Below, one piece after another: positions 10,401-14,330 of a stretch of DNA of 14,330 nt. Positions within the stretch are counted from its first letter, which is position 1. Each line of letters starts with the position of its first letter. The notes beneath the pieces are model-generated. The model did no database searches, was not told where the DNA came from, and worked only from the letters and a program-made list of their open reading frames with translations. This DNA comes from Gonium pectorale (taxonomy: Eukaryota > Chlorophyta > Chlorophyceae > Chlamydomonadales > Volvocaceae). The position numbers and the translations under genes were made by a program. Location: NCBI GenBank assembly GCA_001584585.1, contig LSYV01000131.1, positions 71,401 through 85,730 of the forward strand. Direction: 5' to 3'.

Positions 10401-12503
10401 GGTCTGCGCAGATGCCACAGCTGTCCCGACCAGAGCAGCATTGGGTGGAACATATTCAGGATTTTCGGGTCGTAGTAAGGGCGGCGTGGTCTGGGATAGG
10501 CACATCTGCATATGCTGACTATTACCACCAAGGCAGCAGTTGCTGAGTAGGATGGAGACGCTGCCTGTCGCCATAACTCCCCCACCATGACCCCTGAACC
10601 GGTCGTTGGACGCCAACTCTGCCGGTACAGACACGTTCCTCAGAGCCTTATTGCCGACCAGGACGCTCTCAAAGATACTGACAACAGGGTAGGCCTGGGC
10701 ATTACCAAATGGGCCTTCGAAGAACGCCCCGCCACCGGCCCCTGCGGTGTTGGCTACAAGCTCGCAGTTCCTGAGCCGAACATGGCTCGAGGAGCTTGTG
10801 GCCAGGCCCCCGCCGAGGAAAGCACGGTTCCACCTAAAGCGACTGTTGCGCAGCTCCATGTACGCTCCTGATGCCACAAAGACTCCCCCACCACGGCCTG
10901 ACTCAGCAGTGTTCGCTGTCATGTTGCTACCAATGATATTCACAGCGCTGCAGTTCTGCGCTGCGCTGCCTCCAGCCTCGCAGCTAACCATGACAGCCCC
11001 GCCGTCCAGGCTCGCACGGTTGCCCTCAGCTGTGACGGCGATCACGGACGATGTCCCTGCTGCACCACCACCAGCCAAGTACATTGCCCCGCCGTAGGTC
11101 GCGGAGTTGGCCAACATATCTGTGAAAGTCACGTGCAAGCCTTTGACACCTGGTCGGGCATATATGGCACCCCCGTGCCTGACTGCACTGTTGTTAGTAA
11201 ATGTGGATGACGCGGCACTGCATGCGGTATCCAGGATGTACACCGCTCCTCCATCAAGGCCTGAGGTGTTGTTGTTGAAGGCGACATCAGCCAGTTCAAC
11301 GTCGCAAGACAAGGCAGCGACCGCTCCACCACTGTCTCTACAGCCGTTCAGAGTGAAGGCCGAACCTCCTGTGAGCCGCAATGTGCACGCTGCTCGGCTG
11401 TCCGCAGTAATCTCTCCATCGTTGGCGTCCAGGAGGCCGCGCTGCGAAGCACTTAACCTTGATGAGGCAGTCGCATTGCTCCTGTCCAGCCGGCTTATTG
11501 TATAATTATTGGATGAGCCCTCTGTTATGAATATTGCACCCCCATCACCCCCATCTCCAGTTGAGCCAATGGCCACTTGGTCTTGCTCTGCCCCGGCAAT
11601 GTTTGCAACAAAAGAGCTGTTCTGGATGGCAACGTTAACCGAGAAGTTAGGGATGGTTGGCCTCTTCAAGTAGATGGCACCACCCGAGCCAATCGCATAG
11701 TTTGCCTTGAAGCCAGAGTCCTGAAAGAAAACCTGGAAGCAAGAGAACACGCCTTTTTGAGCAAATCACCTAGCGACAAAGCACTAGTGTCAAACTCCGG
11801 ACCACAGGTATGATTTATATTGATTGGAGCTTTCTTGCCGCACCGTGAGATTTACTGATTCCAGTGCGACATCCTCCAGTGGTACATCCTCTGTTGTGAT
11901 GCTGAGCGCCCCTCCGTCGGTGAAGGCGCCATTCCCCTCGAATAGCGTGCCACCAGACACGGTCATGGTCCATGTCAGGTTGCTCGCTGACCCCAAGTTG
12001 GCAAGGGCCTGTGCGGGGACATACCGAGGTTACGTACGGCATGCTGTGGTTCAAAACCACAATTTCTTTCTACCAGTATCACGCACCTCTCGTGCCATGC
12101 GGGCATGAATGGCACCCCCGCTGCCCTGCTTTGCGACGTTACGCTGGAAGGTGCTCCGAGAAATTAGCAAGCTGTTGAACGGCTGTTTCGTGACAGCAAC
12201 AACACCTCCAGAGCCCCCTGCCGAATTGTCCGTGAGGTTGCTTGAAGATATGTCGACAATTTTCGCATACTGAGCAGAAATGAAGCCGCCATCCGTGCCT
12301 GCCGAATTGCCCTGAATAAGGCTGCCATCGCGAATCGTGAGTTCCTCAATGCTGTTTGTTGAGACTGCTCCTCCTGGGTAATGGGTAAAGGGCGTCGGAA
12401 AATATTGGGTCGACAGCGGAGTGAATTCCTTAAGCGGGTGCTGGGTCAGGGAAATACTCATGGGATCGATACAATCACCATGCGAATCTCCCATTCCTCT
12501 GAA
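4486..12503 (-). CDS. Large multi-exon Pmp-repeat/Cys-rich/multi-pass membrane protein, 5' incomplete
   Basis: I assembled 14 exons on the minus strand: 12503-12087, 12008-11844, 11732-10326, 10150-9646, 9557-9250, 9146-8750, 8487-8360, 8027-7519, 7412-7238, 7130-6886, 6742-6094, 5849-5635, 5404-5131 and 4761-4486 (stop TGA at 4488-4486). Every intron is GT...AG, and donor and acceptor phases agree at all 13 junctions, giving 5,670 nt, about 1,889 residues plus stop. Order in the protein: Pmp-type beta-helix repeats (about 44-610), a beta-rich linker (to about 934), a cysteine-rich block (about 945-1285) and about eight hydrophobic helices (1288-1821). This order matches a family of large green-algal surface proteins known to me by pattern; no function is established. 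The first listed exon opens after a phase-0 acceptor (TACAG) and has no signal peptide, so one or more 5' exons are missing. The acceptor at 5849 could instead be 5898 (also phase 0, adding 16 residues). Confidence 0.9.
5538..5581. repeat. 11-bp tandem repeat, four identical copies
   Basis: The unit ATTCATCTGAA occurs four times head to tail without a mismatch. It lies in the intron 5634-5405 of the membrane protein gene, about 55 bases inside the donor. Identical copies suggest a young, length-variable microsatellite. Confidence 0.95.
7519..8027 (-). other. Glycosylation-rich segment ending in an EGF-like Cys motif (exon 8027-7519)
   Basis: This exon (residues 1110-1279) begins after the 332-bp intron 8359-8028. 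Its first two thirds are hydrophilic and carry at least six NxS/T sequons (NTT, NST, NAS, NLS, NIS, NAT), so it should lie outside the cell. It has no recognisable fold. The end has CAPGYTSNLCAACEPWY then FECR, continued in the next exon by ACPPLW. This is the conserved EGF-like C-x2-GYxxNLC-x2-C element that sits just before the first membrane helix in related proteins. The donor at the Arg codon (AG|GTATGT) is phase 2 and is completed by G at 7412. Confidence 0.82.
8202..8220. repeat. Small perfect palindrome in an intron
   Basis: AAAGCTTC-ACT-GAAGCTTT is an 8-bp perfect inverted repeat with a 3-base loop, inside the intron 8359-8028. No role is evident. Confidence 0.8.
8360..9146 (-). other. 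Cysteine-rich, ephrin-receptor-like segment (exons 9146-8750 and 8487-8360)
   Basis: The spliced segment (residues 935-1109) carries GCRRGEAP, then GCVSCERGRFSLW, then KCQGCPPHATCPGG, and across the intron VPIAGYWHS and CPKDEACG. The order C..C..C..C with GRFSLW, CPP..TCPGG and GYW is typical of the Eph-receptor-like/GCC2-GCC3 disulfide-rich repeats found next to the membrane domain in this protein type. The junction is phase 1: the last base of the first exon (G at 8750) is completed by GC at 8487-8486 to make the Gly of AGYWHS, which is good proof of the splice. The donor is CAG|GTGAGG. The separating 262-bp intron contains a long inverted repeat, listed separately. Confidence 0.82.
8608..8700. 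repeat. Near-perfect 42-bp inverted repeat in an intron (hairpin)
   Basis: Positions 8608-8649 and 8659-8700 are reverse complements of each other at 40 of 42 positions; the only mismatch is a two-base block (CA in the left arm against TC). A 9-base loop (8650-8658) separates them. The whole element lies inside the intron 8749-8488 of the membrane protein gene, so the unspliced transcript would fold into a long stem. The outer arms start TGCTCGCCATCATC. It could be a miRNA-like precursor, a small MITE-like element or a recent inverted duplication. Confidence 0.95.
9250..10150 (-). other. Beta-rich linker domain between helix repeats and Cys-rich block (exons 10150-9646 and 9557-9250)
   Basis: These two exons encode about 271 residues (664-934) without Pmp motifs. 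The stretch around RELLPGQSYNLSTRLYNGLG followed by DIRVNVAILPV and later TVRAWPGAYRLVFTPVN has the alternating hydrophobic pattern of an immunoglobulin-like beta-sandwich, the kind of segment that follows the repeats in related algal proteins. The intron before it (10325-10151) has a pyrimidine tract (CTCTTTTTTTCTTTG), a CTAAC branch-point-like motif and a TGCAG acceptor. The internal intron is phase 1. Its donor is ambiguous between 9649 and 9646, three bases apart and both in frame; I chose 9646 because GTAAGT is the better consensus. Fold assignment is inference. Confidence 0.7.
10326..12503 (-). other. Parallel beta-helix ectodomain with Pmp-type repeats (first three exons found)
   Basis: Residues about 44-610 of the assembled protein contain roughly 16 GG[AGVTF]-type turns, for example GGAVST, GGAIHAR, GGALSI, GGAIYL, GGAIFI, GGAVYI, GGAIYA, GGAMYL, GGAVMV, GGGVFV and GGGVMA. 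They alternate with FxxN motifs such as FQRN, FEGN, FVAN, FNNN, FTNN and FRWN. This pairing defines the polymorphic membrane protein repeat known from chlamydial autotransporters, which folds as a right-handed beta-helix. Green algae have many such proteins. Two introns interrupt it: 12086-12009 (78 bp) and 11843-11733 (111 bp). Splicing across the second restores a complete repeat (ESVNLT joined to VFFQDSGF), which strongly supports that donor (GTGCGG). Several NxT/NxS sequons (NLT, NNT, NNS, NCS, NMT) suggest an extracellular, glycosylated surface. Confidence 0.88.
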
Positions 12504-13040
12504 CTGTACGGAACGAGAACTAATTATTGACGGTTGGATTAACAAAATCGAACGTGCACGAATTAGCGCAGCTTGTGTTTCGATCAAAGCGTACGCAGGC
12601 AGGCAAGCCAGACATGGGTAGCAAGCTACAGACTCTGCTCAAAGATTCAGAAACACTGAACGAAACAGATCAAACCAATTTCCGATTATTTACCATCAAC
12701 ATCGGCGTTATTGTGTTGGATGATGGACTCTGAAACCAGCATCCTGTTGATCCTCGTCAGCGCTTGTATAAATCCACCTGAAAATAGACATGGGAGGCGG
12801 TGCATTTATTTGGTGCTTATAAACATCAAGAGAAGGGGCGCTGCTCAGGCAATGCGCGTAATCCCATAACTCAGTCATGCCACCTGCGTGCCCATGCGGT
12901 TTAAGATACGGAGGGCATGGTGTGGGTGGAAGCAGTCGCATAACACGGGGAAGGGGGCAGTTGGGGGCTTGGTGGCAGCAGACACAGGCGCCCAGGGCGT
13001 GGCACAACGGCTTCTAACACGCTGGCGCACAAACAATCTC
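12504..13040. other. Unassigned DNA upstream of the first exon found
   Basis: This stretch should contain an intron, and possibly the missing 5' exon, of the membrane protein gene. On the minus strand I see a TATA-like TTTATAA (12823-12817) 25-30 bases before an ATG (12791-12789) that opens a 27-codon frame ending at TAA. That frame has no signal peptide and does not join in an obvious way to the acceptor at 12504. I therefore do not call a first exon here. The DNA is A/T-richer near 12520-12720 than the exons. Confidence 0.4.
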
Positions 13041-13800
13041 AGGAGGTAGTCATCATGGGAAAGGGGGAGGGCTGACCGGACTCGTCGCCGGCCCCTACTT
13101 TCTGTACCCAGTAGTAGTGCTTCCTCGGGTCATTATCTGACTCCTCGCGGGCATCCCACTGGGTCCACTGACATTAGCGCAGCCTTAACCGCGGCCCGAT
13201 CGGCTCCTTCGTTGTGCTTTACCCCGGAGTGCGCTTTGATTTTCAGCAGTGACGTTTTCCTGCCTTGGCTGGCCCTGCGCATTAGGAGCGTGACAATGTT
13301 CTCTAGCAGGTCTCTGTGCTTGCTGAGGCGCAATAGGTGTGGTTGATGGACCATATTGCGTATGAGGAACAGCGAGGCTGCGGAGTCCGTCCAGATCGTC
13401 AGTGGGAGGCTGTCCGCGCTCGAGCCGGCGCGCATGCGGAACACCTGGTGGATGGAACTGAGCTCGCATCTGGTAATGGTATGGTAGCCGTTGGTGCCAG
13501 CGTTAACGTTGATGTGGCATGTTTCTCTGGAGTGCGCATCGACTGCCGCCCGCCGAGCACCCGTCTGCAATGTCTGAGCCATCCTCACGTTTGGCTGTCT
13601 GGACCAACCCATCCGTGTAGATGTCGAGGCCTGCGTCGTGTCGCAGCCGTCTGGTTGCAACATACGTCAGCAGGTAGGCTTCCCTGCGTTCGTGATCGGA
13701 GAGGCCGGTCTTGACACATGTCCGTGAGCGTCGGGCAGGTTCGGGCGGTTGTTGCTGTAGGCTATGGAGTCATTGCCGCACCCATTTGGTGTGGGGATTG
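13040..13800 (-). pseudogene. LINE-type retrotransposon RNase H domain, frameshifted
   Basis: The longest frame (13663-13133) carries three of the four RNase H acidic positions: Glu in ITRCELSSIHQ (residue 67), Asp in LTIWTDSAAS (residue 93) and Asp in HSGVKHNEGADRAA (residue 155), with the usual His nearby. The first catalytic Asp is in another frame just upstream: GLDIYTDG at about 13628-13608. In that frame the sequence upstream reads GLSDHERREAYLLTYVATR and is broken by a TGA near 13772-13770. Past the last Asp a third stretch (DARE through YYWVQKVGAGD, ending with TGA near 13040) is open in the frame of the first part, implying a second shift near 13150. So the domain is complete in outline but not translatable. 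The HSGV..NE.AD pattern is that of RNase H in plant/algal LINE-type elements, not of Ty3/Ty1 elements. No reverse transcriptase motif was seen in the window. Confidence 0.8.
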
Positions 13801-14160
13801 TCTGGTTGTGTGGGTGGGTGGGTGTGGGTTGCTTGGCGGTGCGGGGAGACCCAGTGCACGGCGTAGCACATCAGCACGTAGGAGGCCCATCTGGTATCCG
13901 ACCATGACTAGGTCTGTACCGTCAGGGTATCCATTGGTGGTGTGTGGTTCGCCTCGGGGCGGGATGGCGTGGTGGAGCAGGTTGTGCCGGGCTTTAGCTG
14001 CGATTGTGCCCACATGCACTACGTTTTGGCTGGTGAGGTACGTACAGCGTGTAGGGCGCCGCCCCTGAGCGCGGCAGGATGAGTAGCGTGGCTGTGGGTT
14101 CAGCAGATACCTGCTGTGCCTCTGCCCAGCCGTGATGGCCACTCTGCTGACTCCAGGCAC
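13801..14160 (-). pseudogene. Probable upstream part of the same LINE open reading frame, degraded
   Basis: A minus-strand frame (14160-13762) includes YLTSQNVVHVGTIAAKAR and LVMVGYQMGLLRADVLRRALG. These have an ordinary protein-like mix of residues and lie where the region between reverse transcriptase and RNase H would be expected. A second frame at 14158-14011 (including EPTATLLILP and TLYVPHQPKR) also looks protein-like and overlaps it, suggesting another frameshift. I cannot place either stretch in a named domain. Assignment rests mainly on position and orientation next to the RNase H remnant. Confidence 0.4.
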
Positions 14161-14330
14161 ATGACCAGGGGCGTGAGTCAGGCGTGGAGGGGGCGGTGGT
14201 GGATATACCGTCGGAAAAAACCCCGGTGGGAGTGATCCCTCAACAAGAGGACATGTGCCATACTCCCCCCTTTACACACGCGATGGTGTATGATCACGCG
14301 TAAACTTTACTTTTACTTTTTGTTTTTACT
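14161..14330. other. Right-end flank, no gene; T-rich end
   Basis: No supported open frame. The last 25 bases are a T-rich imperfect repeat of TTTTACT/TTTTTGT. This may be simple-sequence DNA or, on the opposite strand, an A-rich tract; too short to assign. Confidence 0.4.

Noticed and set aside
10326..12503. Bacterial (chlamydial) Pmp autotransporter gene
   Set aside because: The repeats match the Pmp motif, but spliceosomal introns interrupt the gene and the C-terminus is a eukaryotic-style membrane core, not an autotransporter barrel.
12708..13007. Minus-strand 99-codon frame as first exon of the membrane protein gene
   Set aside because: It has no signal peptide or Pmp motif, and I found no convincing donor that joins it in phase to the acceptor at 12504.
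14290..14330. Telomere-like T-rich repeats at the right edge
   Set aside because: The TTTTACT/TTTTTGT units are irregular and do not match the green-algal telomere repeat TTTTAGGG.

Overview
This is eukaryotic nuclear DNA, most likely from a volvocine or other chlamydomonadalean green alga. The main evidence is one large minus-strand gene cut by 13 short introns (about 75-370 bp) with GT...AG ends and donors such as GTGCGT, GTGAGA and GTATGC. Its product has a layout I recognise from green-algal surface proteins: Pmp-type GGA(I/V)/FxxN beta-helix repeats, then cysteine-rich ephrin-receptor/EGF-like segments, then a multi-pass membrane tail. The organism assignment is an inference from gene style.

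Layout from left to right. Positions 1-2270 hold repeat-derived, GC-rich DNA: a diverged direct repeat (218-613 and 1012-1376), a possible RNA polymerase III box A/box B pair on the minus strand (104-169), and a long but doubtful minus-strand open frame. Positions 2271-4485 have no convincing gene, only two short tandem duplications. Positions 4486-12503, minus strand, hold the 3' 14 exons of the membrane protein gene, about 1,889 codons after splicing. Every exon junction keeps the reading frame. The true 5' end (start codon and signal peptide) was not found. Introns of this gene carry a near-perfect 42-bp inverted repeat (8608-8700), an 11-bp unit repeated four times (5538-5581) and a small palindrome (8202-8220). 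Positions 12504-13040 are unassigned. About 13040-14160, minus strand, is a decayed LINE-type retrotransposon fragment with an RNase H domain broken by frameshifts and a stop.

How the parts fit. The large gene is the only functional-looking unit. The likely topology is a big extracellular beta-helix and cysteine-rich ectodomain with many N-glycosylation sequons, anchored by about eight transmembrane helices. A role in sensing, adhesion or transport at the cell surface is inference only. The retroelement lies directly upstream of the gene in the same orientation and may have interrupted or displaced its 5' part.
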